Position numbers and translations under genes: made by a program | Source: Alphaproteobacteria bacterium 46_93_T64 | GTDB taxonomy: Bacteria > Pseudomonadota > Alphaproteobacteria > Sneathiellales > Sneathiellaceae | Direction: 5' to 3' | DNA: 64,000 bases | Assembly: GCA_002163135.1 (NCBI GenBank) | Contig: MAAN01000034.1 | Location: forward strand, 47,394 to 111,393 | The notes under the pieces: generated by a model | What the model was told of the DNA's origin: nothing | The model's input: only the letters and a program-made list of their open reading frames with translations | Databases searched by the model: none | In this document: positions 10,618-18,927 of the stretch, one piece after another | How positions within the stretch are numbered: the stretch's first letter is position 1 | How the letters are laid out: each line of letters begins with the position of its first letter

Positions 10618-12096
10618 TTAACCCCTCCACCAAGCATCAGGTTTCGCCGTAAAGTTAGCGGCCTCTTCCAGAACACCAGCGGTTCGAATTACTGTTTCTT
10701 CATCAAATGGACGCCCAAGAATCTGTAATCCAAGCGGTAGACCATCAGCAGACAATCCTGTTGGCAAAGAGATCCCAGGAAGACCAGCCAAACTTGCAGG
10801 CACTGTGAAAACGTCATTGAGATACATTTCAAGTGGATCATCACCTTTTTCACCGAATGCAAAAGCTGCACTTGGAGCTGTCGGTGTCAGGATCGTATCA
10901 ACCGTTTTATACGCTTCCTTGAAATCTTCTGCGATGCGTGCCCGTACTTTTTGAGCCTTCAAATAATAAGCATCGTAGTAGCCCGCAGACAAAGCATATG
11001 TACCGATCAAAATACGGCGCTGCACTTCATGTCCGAAACCAGCGGCCCGAGTACGTGAATACATATCATCGAGACTATCACCTTCAACACGCAAGCCATA
11101 TCGAACGCCATCATAACGCGCTAGATTACTTGACGCTTCGGCCGGAGCGATAATGTAATATGCTGGCAGTGCATATTTTGTATGCGGCAAACTGATTTCT
11201 ACAATTTCAGCGCCAGCCGATTTCAACCATTCGATACCTTGTTCCCAGAGGGCAGCAATTTCTTCGGACATACCGTCGAGACGGTATTCTTTTGGTATAC
11301 CAACTTTCAGACCCCGAATATCACCAGTAAGGGCGGCTTCGAAGTTTGGCACTTCCATATCCACACTTGTGCTGTCTTTGGCATCAAATCCAGCCATAGC
11401 TTCCAGCATAATCGCTGTATCACGAACAGTCCGTGTCATTGGACCTGCCTGATCTAGGCTGGAAGCAAATGCAACCGTTCCCCAGCGTGAACAACGACCA
11501 TAAGTCGGCTTCATACCAACAATACCAGTGAATGCCGCTGGTTGGCGAATAGAGCCGCCGGTATCAGTACCAGTTGCGCCCATTGCAATGTTTGATGACA
11601 CGGCACTAGCAGATCCGCCAGAAGAGCCACCAGGAACCAATGGTTGATCGTCTTTTTTACGACGCCAAGGGTTCACAACATTACCGTAATAACTTGTTTC
11701 GTTTGAAGAGCCCATCGCGAACTCATCCAAATTTGCCTTACCCAGCATAACAGCACCTTCGGTCCACAAATTCGCGCTAACCGTACTTTCATATTCAGGG
11801 GTAAAACCGTCCAGAATATGAGAGGCTGCAGTTGTCAGTGTGCCTTTGGTACAAAACAGGTCTTTGATGGCGATAGGAATACCTTCCATCAAACCAGCTT
11901 CACCGTTTGCAAGTTTCTCATCAGACTTGGTTGCCGCTTCAACTGCTTTTTCAGGTGTTTCCGTGATAAAAGCGTTCAAGCCTCGTGCACTATCCATTGC
12001 CGTGATGTGGGCCGCAGTAAGTTCGCGGGCCGAAAACTTGGACGCTTTCAAACCATCACGAGCTTCCGCAATCGTCAATTTTGTTAAATCAGTCAT
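10618..12096 (-). CDS. gatA: Asp-tRNA(Asn)/Glu-tRNA(Gln) amidotransferase subunit A
   Basis: 492 residues, the glutaminase subunit of GatCAB. The amidase-signature catalytic triad is complete: K78 (IPIAIKDL), the cis serine S158 (PGGSSGGS) and the nucleophile S182 ([10 protein letters not shown]). It releases ammonia from glutamine and channels it to GatB. Its ATG overlaps the gatC stop by one base (TAATG), so the two are translationally coupled. Confidence 0.97.
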   Translation of the reverse strand: MTDLTKLTIAEARDGLKASKFSARELTAAHITAMDSARGLNAFITETPEKAVEAATKSDEKLANGEAGLMEGIPIAIKDLFCTKGTLTTAASHILDGFTPEYESTVSANLWTEGAVMLGKANLDEFAMGSSNETSYYGNVVNPWRRKKDDQPLVPGGSSGGSASAVSSNIAMGATGTDTGGSIRQPAAFTGIVGMKPTYGRCSRWGTVAFASSLDQAGPMTRTVRDTAIMLEAMAGFDAKDSTSVDMEVPNFEAALTGDIRGLKVGIPKEYRLDGMSEEIAALWEQGIEWLKSAGAEIVEISLPHTKYALPAYYIIAPAEASSNLARYDGVRYGLRVEGDSLDDMYSRTRAAGFGHEVQRRILIGTYALSAGYYDAYYLKAQKVRARIAEDFKEAYKTVDTILTPTAPSAAFAFGEKGDDPLEMYLNDVFTVPASLAGLPGISLPTGLSADGLPLGLQILGRPFDEETVIRTAGVLEEAANFTAKPDAWWRG

Positions 12097-12383
12097 TATT
12101 CAATCACCTTCGGTACAGCAAAAAAGCCGTCTTCGTCTGACGGTGCGTTGGCAACAATTTCTTGTTGATACCCACCATCGGTGATTTCATCCGCACGCCA
12201 GCGCAATTGCATTTCCGCAACTGATGTCATTGGTGCGACATTTTCCGTGTCAACCTCACTGAGCTGTTCAACCCAGCCCAAGATTGCATTCAATTCGTTG
12301 GCCAACGTATCCAGGTGATTTTCCTCTACCCGGATGCGAGCCAAATTGGCTACTTTTGCTACAGTGGCTTTATCAAGCGACAT
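12096..12383 (-). CDS. gatC: Asp-tRNA(Asn)/Glu-tRNA(Gln) amidotransferase subunit C
   Basis: 95 residues, the usual GatC length. GatC wraps around the GatA/GatB interface and stabilises the complex. Typical helical N-terminus ([14 protein letters not shown]) and [20 protein letters not shown] motif. First gene of the operon, with AAAGGGTGA before its ATG. Presence of gatCAB implies that the host makes Gln-tRNA and/or Asn-tRNA by transamidation. Confidence 0.96.
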   Translation of the reverse strand: MSLDKATVAKVANLARIRVEENHLDTLANELNAILGWVEQLSEVDTENVAPMTSVAEMQLRWRADEITDGGYQQEIVANAPSDEDGFFAVPKVIE

Positions 12384-12494
12384 TTGTCACCCTTTGCTAT
12401 AATAAGAAGCGTAATCTGGATGGTCGGCCCAGACACCTAGTTGTAACTCTAGACAAATGGCCAAACCGACAATGGCCGCAAATTAGCGTAACCT

Positions 12495-12950
12495 ATGCTC
12501 CTCGGCAACCCCACCTATCTGAAACATTTTATTGCCCTCGATCAACGCCTGCTGGGTTTTGATCCTGGAACCAAGACAATTGGCCTTGCTTTGTCCGATA
12601 CTTCCCTGAAAGTGGCGACGCCGTTGATGACAATCAAGCGTACAAAATTAAAAGAAGATGCCGCAATAATTAAAGACCTAATCGAAAAGCACAAGATTGG
12701 TGGCTTTATTATTGGTTTGCCGCTCAATATGGACGGCTCAGAAGGCCCTCGATGTCAATCTTGCCGTCAGCTACAAAAGAATCTCGAAGAATATTTTGAT
12801 GTTCCAGCCTGTTTCTGGGATGAACGATTATCCACTATTGCCGTTACAAGAACCCTGCTAGAGGCCGATGCATCCAGAAAGCGCCGTGCAGAAGTTGTCG
12901 ACAAAATGGCCGCCGCTTTCATTCTGCAAGGTGCACTGGATTCGATGTAA
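12495..12950 (+). CDS. ruvX: YqgF/RuvX family nuclease, putative pre-16S rRNA nuclease
   Basis: 151 residues with the RNase H-like fold: GFDPGTKTIGLALSD (first acidic residue D23), a GLPLNMDGSEG loop, DERLST and the C-terminal DKMAAAFILQ. The family processes the 5' end of 16S rRNA and has also been proposed to resolve Holliday junctions. It is divergent from gatCAB, a common alphaproteobacterial arrangement. No strong ribosome binding site precedes ATG 12495, so an internal start such as the TTG just before GFDPG is possible. Confidence 0.92.
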   Translation: MLLGNPTYLKHFIALDQRLLGFDPGTKTIGLALSDTSLKVATPLMTIKRTKLKEDAAIIKDLIEKHKIGGFIIGLPLNMDGSEGPRCQSCRQLQKNLEEYFDVPACFWDERLSTIAVTRTLLEADASRKRRAEVVDKMAAAFILQGALDSM

Positions 12951-12956
12951 GTCCTA

Positions 12957-14516
12957 TTATCTCTCTGAGATAACGCGGCTTTCTGGAAATGTAATGGTTA
13001 CAATGGTACCAACCCCTAATTCACTTTCGATTTCCAACTCACCGCCATGTAGTTCAGCAAGCTTTGTTGAAATTGGTAGTCCCAGTCCTGCTCCGTCATA
13101 TTTTTTGGCATAGCCATTATTCTCTGCTTGCCCAAATGTAGACATAGCCTGCTCGACACCTTCTCTAGTCATACCGATACCCGTATCATGCACTCGAATG
13201 ACGCCTCCATTAGTCGTGAGAGCTTCTATCGTCACCGTGCCGCCGGCAGAGAATTTCACGGCATTATACACGACATTGAGAAGTATTTGTCTCGTACGGC
13301 GCATATCCGCATGAAGCAGAAAATCACTGTCGATTTCTGTTTTTACTGTGCAATCGTTCTCATTGGCTTTGCTTAACACCATGCGGGACACGTTCTTTAC
13401 GATCTCCGAAATGGGGAAATTTTCTTCTTGAAGAACAATTTTTCGTGCTTCCACTCTCGCTAAATCAAGCAAATCATTGACAAGGGCAAGCAAATGTTCC
13501 CCTCCTTCTAAAGCATAGGAGGCATACTCTCTACCCTTTCCTTCGATAAAATCATCAGGTCCGTTTGCGAGAAGGGAGCTAAACCCAATAATCGCATTCA
13601 AGGGTGTTCGAAATTCATGGCTCATATTTGCAAGAAATTCGGATTTGGCCTTATTAGCTTCCTCCGCCTCTGTCAGTGCCTTTTGGAGCCCGTCTTCTGC
13701 CAGTTTTCGTTCAGTTATATCCTGCATAATACAGATAAAATGGCTTATCTCTCCATCTTTCCCAAGTACAGGAGAAACTGAAACCTGCTTCCATTTTGCA
13801 TCACCAAACTTGGTTCTAAGCTCCAATTCTCCTCGCCAGCTGCGATTAGCCTTACAGGATTTAATCACTTCAATTAGACCATTTCGAGAACGTACTAGCT
13901 GGATAAAGAAATGAAATTCCTGATCGCAGATCTCATCCGACGCATAACCAAACCGTTCTTCAAAATGCGGATTTACATATTCAACAATTCCAATGGGGTT
14001 CATGCTAATGATGGAATCGGGGCATTGTTCGACAGCTCGGCTTAGCGTTTTAAAGATGTCATCATTGAAGTTTTTTTCCGTTAAGTCTTTCATGAGAGTT
14101 TGGGCCGCTAGTTTTCCATTCCAATATACCGGCTGACTACAAAATTCTGCACTTACTATAGTGCCATCTTTCGCTTCGAGCGCATATTCGAGAAAAGGTA
14201 AACTCAATCTTTCTTTTATCACCCCTTGCATACGGTCTTCAGCAATTTTTTGATAACATGGTGTAAAAAATTCAATCATGCTACGACCTAATAGGTCTTC
14301 AGTATCTCCAAATTTCAGGAACTGCGCTGCCGCTTGATTTGCATATACAATTATGTCATTGCATTGAACGATCACACCGTCTGGTGACATATCTGCCAGA
14401 GATCGAAAAAGCGATTCATCATTAGCTCTGGCTTTACCCTCATACATACTTAAGTTTGATTGAAAATATCGCGTTGATTTTATTGGTTCTACAATCTCAG
14501 CTAGCCTTAACGCCAT
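12957..14516 (-). CDS. soluble PAS-PAS sensor histidine kinase
   Basis: 519 residues and no membrane helix. Two PAS domains (about 35-145 and 155-275) precede a HisKA dimerisation helix with the phospho-acceptor H300 in FLANMSHEFRTPLN and a HATPase domain with the N box (LNVVYNAVKFS), G1 (HDTGIGM) and G2 (DGAGLGLPIS) motifs. The PAS region contains no obvious haem or flavin signature. No response regulator is adjacent, so it is an orphan kinase. A perfect FNR/FixK-type palindrome lies 94 bases upstream, which hints at oxygen control of its expression. It ends six bases from the convergent ruvX stop. Confidence 0.92.
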   Translation of the reverse strand: MALRLAEIVEPIKSTRYFQSNLSMYEGKARANDESLFRSLADMSPDGVIVQCNDIIVYANQAAAQFLKFGDTEDLLGRSMIEFFTPCYQKIAEDRMQGVIKERLSLPFLEYALEAKDGTIVSAEFCSQPVYWNGKLAAQTLMKDLTEKNFNDDIFKTLSRAVEQCPDSIISMNPIGIVEYVNPHFEERFGYASDEICDQEFHFFIQLVRSRNGLIEVIKSCKANRSWRGELELRTKFGDAKWKQVSVSPVLGKDGEISHFICIMQDITERKLAEDGLQKALTEAEEANKAKSEFLANMSHEFRTPLNAIIGFSSLLANGPDDFIEGKGREYASYALEGGEHLLALVNDLLDLARVEARKIVLQEENFPISEIVKNVSRMVLSKANENDCTVKTEIDSDFLLHADMRRTRQILLNVVYNAVKFSAGGTVTIEALTTNGGVIRVHDTGIGMTREGVEQAMSTFGQAENNGYAKKYDGAGLGLPISTKLAELHGGELEIESELGVGTIVTITFPESRVISER

Positions 14517-14609
14517 ATCAAATTACCCTAATCCTCTTACAAACAGATACAACCTTTTACGTAGGCCGCAATTCATAAACAGATATGGTATTCTCACGAC
14601 CTTGGAACA

Positions 14610-14623
14610 TTGATCTAAATCAA
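14610..14623. promoter_or_regulatory. perfect FNR/FixK-type box
   Basis: TTGATCTAAATCAA matches TTGAT-N4-ATCAA exactly. Centre at 14616.5, between the divergent kinase and pyrB genes. On the minus strand a weak -10-like TACCAT lies about 30 bases downstream, which would place the box near the -41.5 position for the kinase gene. Confidence 0.6.
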
Positions 14624-14723
14624 AAGCGATCGATTTATGTTTGAAAGGAAACACATTTGTTGCTGACGCTTGGCGCTTGTTCACAAAGTTGCCATTTCTT
14701 GCATGGATTATTAAAAGACAGAC

Positions 14724-14754
14724 TTGCCCTCTCTCGCTTTCATCCGTATATAAT
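14724..14754 (+). promoter_or_regulatory. probable pyrB promoter
   Basis: A perfect TATAAT (14749-14754) with TTGCCC (14724-14729) upstream at a rather long spacing of 19 bases. Transcription would begin about 14760, only a few bases before the pyrB ATG at 14764. Confidence 0.45.
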
Positions 14755-14763
14755 GCCCCTTTA

Positions 14764-15711
14764 ATGACACAAATTGACAAAACACGATTTGCCCATCGGC
14801 ATCTTCTGGATATTGCTCGCCTCAGCGCCAGCGATATTAATATGTTGTTGGATGTAGCCGAAGGTTATGTGAGCAAATCCCGAGCGGGTGACAAGAAGCT
14901 ATCGCTGTTGCACGGCCGGACCCAAATCAACCTCTTCTTTGAAAACTCAACGCGGACACGCACCTCGTTCGAACTGGCGGGTAAACGCCTCGGTGCAGAC
15001 GTCATCAACATGTCGGTGAGTTCCAGTTCGGTCAAAAAAGGGGAAACCCTGATTGATACCGCAATGACGCTCAACGCTATGCATCCAGATGTGCTGGTAA
15101 TTCGCCACTCAGATTCAGGCGCACCGCATCTCCTAGCTCAGAAAGTTGACTGCGCCGTCATCAATGCGGGAGACGGAAGTCATGAACATCCCACGCAAGC
15201 TCTTCTTGATGCTTTAACGATACGTAATCGCAAGGGTCGTTTGGCGGGTCTAACTGTCGCCATTTGCGGTGATATCCAAAACAGTCGAGTCGCCCGCTCT
15301 AACATTGCGCTTCTTAACATTATGGGCGCACGCGTCCGAATTGTTGGCCCCACTACTTTGATCCCGTCGAATGCCAAGACCATGGGCGTAGAAGTATATC
15401 ATTCCATGAAAGACGGCCTCAAAGACGCAGATATTGTCATGATGTTGCGGTTGCAGACCGAACGAATGCAAGGCGCTTTTGTGCCATCTATTCGCGAGTA
15501 TTTTCATTATTTCGGACTGGACCAAAAGAAACTGTCGGTCGCTAAACCAGATGCGCTGATCATGCATCCCGGGCCCATGAACCGCGGGGTCGAAATCGAT
15601 TCTGAAATCGCAGACGATCTAAATATCAGTGCGATCTCTGAACAAGTTGAAATGGGAGTTGCTGTTCGCATGGCATGCCTTGACCTCCTAACACGCGGAG
15701 AAGGCTCATGA
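14764..15711 (+). CDS. pyrB: aspartate carbamoyltransferase catalytic subunit
   Basis: 315 residues. Condenses carbamoyl phosphate with aspartate in pyrimidine synthesis. Carbamoyl-phosphate motif [20 protein letters not shown], the MRLQTERMQ segment and [11 protein letters not shown] are all present. An open frame continues upstream to 14641, but the family start is at MTQIDKTRF; no Shine-Dalgarno sequence precedes it and the likely TATAAT is ten bases upstream, which suggests a nearly leaderless message. It overlaps the following pyrC-like gene by four bases (ATGA). No pyrI regulatory-chain gene is nearby, fitting the type in which a dihydroorotase-like partner completes the complex. Confidence 0.95.
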   Translation: MTQIDKTRFAHRHLLDIARLSASDINMLLDVAEGYVSKSRAGDKKLSLLHGRTQINLFFENSTRTRTSFELAGKRLGADVINMSVSSSSVKKGETLIDTAMTLNAMHPDVLVIRHSDSGAPHLLAQKVDCAVINAGDGSHEHPTQALLDALTIRNRKGRLAGLTVAICGDIQNSRVARSNIALLNIMGARVRIVGPTTLIPSNAKTMGVEVYHSMKDGLKDADIVMMLRLQTERMQGAFVPSIREYFHYFGLDQKKLSVAKPDALIMHPGPMNRGVEIDSEIADDLNISAISEQVEMGVAVRMACLDLLTRGEGS

Positions 15712-17009
15712 CGAATTCGCTACACACTCTTCTCAATGCTCGTCTTCTAGATCCGGCAACATCGACTGACACAATTGGCGGCGTTTTGATCAATGACGGC
15801 CTTGTTCTTGACTGGGGCCATCACATCACCAAAGACAACCTACCGGGTGGAGCCTCGTCTGAAGATTGCGGCGGACATTGCTTGTCGCCCGGCCTTGTCG
15901 ACGCCCATGCATATCTGTGTGAGCCTGGAAAAGAACACCGGGAAACCATGGCAACTGCTGGATTAGCCGCAGCCGCTGGCGGTGTTACAACCGTTAATGC
16001 TTTTCCGGCCACAGAACCCGTCATCGATGACCCATCTTTAGTTGAGATGATCGCCCGACGCGCCCTTCAAACATGTCCCGTGAACATTTGCATAACCGGC
16101 GCCCTTACCAAAGGTATGGAAGGCTCGGAAATGGCAGAGCTTGGTCTGATGGCAGAGGCTGGTGTGGTAGCCTTTAGTGACGGACAAAAAGCCATCGGCG
16201 ATATCAATATGATGCGCCGCGCTCTCGGCTACTCCACCATGTTCGGCAAACCCATTATTGTACACGCGGAAGAACCAAACCTTGCGGCGAGTGGTGTTAT
16301 GACTGGCGGCCGTACAGCGACATTCATGGGGCTAAAATCTATTCCCGCCTGCGCTGAAGCGATTTTGGTGGAACGAGACATCCGTCTTGTCGCTATGACA
16401 GGAGCTAAATGGCATGCCGCACACTTAAGCACTGCTGACGCATTAAATTCTATCCGCCGCGCAAAAGACGAACAAATTGATGTAACCGCTGGAACTGCTC
16501 CGCATTATCATTCACTGAATGATATGGAGGTTGGTGAGTACAGAACATTTGCGCGTGTCTCCCCGCCTCTTCGCGTTGAGGAAGACCGGATGGCGGTAGT
16601 GGCTGCCTTAAAAGACGGGACAATCGATGTTATCTCGTCTCAACATCTGCCGCAAAGTGCCGATAGTAAACGCCTGCCCTTCGCACAAGCTAAACCGGGT
16701 GTTATTGGTCTCGAGACGATGCTTCCTGTCAGTCTGCGCCTGTACCATAATCAGGAAATGGACCTTTTGTCTTTACTTCGGACAATGACAGTGGCACCGG
16801 CAAAATTGCTTGGCCTAGACTGCGGAACCATTGAAATAGGAAAACCTGCAGATCTTTGCTTGTTTGATCTTGGAAAACCATGGCAAGTTGTTGGATCTGA
16901 ATTAAAATCAAAATCCAAGAACACCGCATTTGATGGCCATTTGCTTCAAGGGCGCGTTTTAAAAACACTAGTACGCGGTAAAACCGTGTTTGAGTTGCAG
17001 GGGTCGTAA
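15708..17009 (+). CDS. dihydroorotase-like protein, probably catalytically dead (PyrC'/PyrX type)
   Basis: 433 residues with the class I dihydroorotase/amidohydrolase fold. Active enzymes carry DxHxHxREPG; here the stretch is [10 protein letters not shown] (65-74), so H67 remains, the second metal histidine is Y69 and the substrate arginine is C71. Late in the protein the usual DxxxTDHAPH reads [10 protein letters not shown], losing the catalytic aspartate. The histidines in IVHAEEPN and HAAHLST are kept. Non-catalytic dihydroorotase homologues are known to hold ATCase dodecamers together in Pseudomonas, and many alphaproteobacteria have a similar degenerate copy beside pyrB. Translationally coupled to pyrB. 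The true dihydroorotase should be elsewhere. Confidence 0.88.
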   Translation: MTNSLHTLLNARLLDPATSTDTIGGVLINDGLVLDWGHHITKDNLPGGASSEDCGGHCLSPGLVDAHAYLCEPGKEHRETMATAGLAAAAGGVTTVNAFPATEPVIDDPSLVEMIARRALQTCPVNICITGALTKGMEGSEMAELGLMAEAGVVAFSDGQKAIGDINMMRRALGYSTMFGKPIIVHAEEPNLAASGVMTGGRTATFMGLKSIPACAEAILVERDIRLVAMTGAKWHAAHLSTADALNSIRRAKDEQIDVTAGTAPHYHSLNDMEVGEYRTFARVSPPLRVEEDRMAVVAALKDGTIDVISSQHLPQSADSKRLPFAQAKPGVIGLETMLPVSLRLYHNQEMDLLSLLRTMTVAPAKLLGLDCGTIEIGKPADLCLFDLGKPWQVVGSELKSKSKNTAFDGHLLQGRVLKTLVRGKTVFELQGS

Positions 17010-17011
17010 TA

Positions 17012-17659
17012 ATGCCGGAGCCTTTAGGGGATATTAGCTACACGTGGCCGTTTTTGGTAGCTGCCGTATTAGGGTATCTAATCGGATCTATCCCTTTTGG
17101 GCTGGTACTGACTCGCATTGCCGGTCTAGGGGATGTTCGTAAAATTGGCTCGGGTAACATTGGTGCAACTAATGTCCTTCGTACTGGTAACAAGTTTCTC
17201 GCTCTTGCAACATTGTTGCTGGATGGGGGAAAGGGCGCGGTTGTTGTTTTACTCGCTAATCATTACCTCACTCAAGACTATGCGGTACTGGCAGGTGGCG
17301 GTGCATTTCTCGGACATTTATTCCCAGTATGGCTCAAATTCAAAGGCGGCAAAGGCGTAGCAACCTTTATCGGTGTTATGCTTGCCGTCTCTTGGCCCGC
17401 AGGTATTGCGGTTGCTCTAACCTGGCTTCTGGTGGCCGTTGTGCTTCGCATCTCTTCGCTCGCGGCCCTTATTGCTGCGGTTTTTTCACCGCTCTATATA
17501 TATGGTTTGATGAACGCGCCCTTATTTGGTGACATGTATTTTGGCGACCTCCAACGAATTGAATTCAGCGCATTTATGGCAATCCTTATTTTCATAAGAC
17601 ACCATGAGAATATTGCGCGATTGCTAAAAGGTACTGAACCGCGCATTGGAAAAAAATAA
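17012..17659 (+). CDS. plsY: acyl-phosphate glycerol-3-phosphate acyltransferase
   Basis: 215 residues, a five- to seven-helix inner membrane enzyme that transfers an acyl group from acyl phosphate to glycerol-3-phosphate, the first step of phospholipid synthesis. Family motifs visible: GSIPFGLVLTR near the start, GSGNIGATNVLR, and KFKGGKGVATFIG. Starts two bases after the pyrC-like gene. Confidence 0.96.
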   Translation: MPEPLGDISYTWPFLVAAVLGYLIGSIPFGLVLTRIAGLGDVRKIGSGNIGATNVLRTGNKFLALATLLLDGGKGAVVVLLANHYLTQDYAVLAGGGAFLGHLFPVWLKFKGGKGVATFIGVMLAVSWPAGIAVALTWLLVAVVLRISSLAALIAAVFSPLYIYGLMNAPLFGDMYFGDLQRIEFSAFMAILIFIRHHENIARLLKGTEPRIGKK

Positions 17660-17739
17660 CATCTTCCATGTTCTTATTTCGCGTATTATAAAAATCTTTT
17701 TCAATTGACGCGTTAATTTCTTTGCGACACTATTCTACA

Positions 17740-18861
17740 ATGAATAGTATTTCCGAAATTTCATATTCTGAAAAATTGAATTGGCTTCGGCTTATCCGAT
17801 CCGAAAATGTTGGCCCAATTACGTTTTTCCAACTGATAAAAAGATACGGGACTGCAACACAAGCTTTAACCGAATTACCGGAACTCGCAAAAAAAGGCGG
17901 CGCAAAAAGACCAATTCGGATCTTTGCAAAAGCCTCTGCCCAGCGCGAAATGGATCAATTGCTGGAATTCGGCGGACAGTTAATCGCAGCATGCGAACCT
18001 CAATATCCACCGCTCCTTCGACAAATACATGACCCGCCGCCCGTAATAAGCGCCTTGGGTCATGTCAGCTTGCTTCAAAAAGAATGTATTGGCATCGTTG
18101 GTTCTAGAAATGCGTCAGCAGTTGCCTTAAAACTTACACAGAAGTTTTCCTCTGATCTTGGTCAAAAGAAGATTGTGATTGTATCTGGCTTGGCTCGCGG
18201 TATCGACAGTGCAGCGCATAACGCGTCCCTAGAGACTGGAACTATCGGCGTAGTCGGCGGTGGTGTGGACATTGCTTACCCACGTGAGAATCGGGATTTG
18301 CAAAATCTCATCGCAGAACGCGGCTGTGTCATTGCAGAGCAGTCATTTGGTACTCAGCCACAAGCGAGACATTTTCCGCGCAGAAACAGAATTATTTCAG
18401 GACTGTCTCTTGGGGTTCTCGTTATGGAGGCAACCCCTAAATCAGGCTCCTTAATTACTGCTAGAATGGCTGCCGAACAGGGTAGAGAAGTTTTCGCTGT
18501 TCCCGGTTCTCCAATGGATCCAAGAGCAAAAGGCGCAAACAATCTGATCCGCAACGGCGCGGCTTTGGTGGAATCTGCCTCAGAAATCCTTGAAGAATTG
18601 CAACCAGCCAGATCTCGTCCATTGCAGGAACCGGATCAGCCTATGCTCCCCTTATCTAATACGCCCCCGTTTGACACTGATCTAATTAATGAAGCACGCC
18701 CTTATATTCTATCTTTATTAAGTCCCGTTGCAGTTAATATTGACGAGTTGGTCCGGCTTTCTTCCACACCTCCTTCAATCGTTTTGACGATTTTACTTGA
18801 ATTAGAGCTAGCAGGCAGAATAGAACGCCATTTCGGTAACAGGGTTTCCTTAACAGGATAG
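17740..18861 (+). CDS. dprA: DNA-processing protein DprA
   Basis: 373 residues from ATG 17740; a TTG at 17722 would add six. DprA (Smf) binds incoming single-stranded DNA in natural transformation and loads RecA; it is also widespread in bacteria not known to be competent. Domains: N-terminal SAM-like region, central Rossmann-like DNA-binding domain (GIVGSRNAS, VVSGLARGIDSAAH, GVVGGGVDIAYP, PRRNRIISGLS) and a C-terminal winged helix. No clear ribosome binding site at either start. Confidence 0.94.
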   Translation: MNSISEISYSEKLNWLRLIRSENVGPITFFQLIKRYGTATQALTELPELAKKGGAKRPIRIFAKASAQREMDQLLEFGGQLIAACEPQYPPLLRQIHDPPPVISALGHVSLLQKECIGIVGSRNASAVALKLTQKFSSDLGQKKIVIVSGLARGIDSAAHNASLETGTIGVVGGGVDIAYPRENRDLQNLIAERGCVIAEQSFGTQPQARHFPRRNRIISGLSLGVLVMEATPKSGSLITARMAAEQGREVFAVPGSPMDPRAKGANNLIRNGAALVESASEILEELQPARSRPLQEPDQPMLPLSNTPPFDTDLINEARPYILSLLSPVAVNIDELVRLSSTPPSIVLTILLELELAGRIERHFGNRVSLTG

Positions 18862-18927
18862 CCTCTCTATATATGGCAAGTATTGAGTTACTCAGAACAG
18901 AAATCAGATTAAACTTTTGGTGTCCTT

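Noticed and set aside
10617..10676. Longer form of gatB reaching into gatA
   Set aside because: The family begins at the ATG at 10616, which has a strong GGAGGGG site; the extension is unlike GatB.
14523..14780. 85-codon minus-strand open frame between the kinase and pyrB
   Set aside because: No ribosome binding site, no homology pattern, and it covers the FNR-type box and pyrB promoter.
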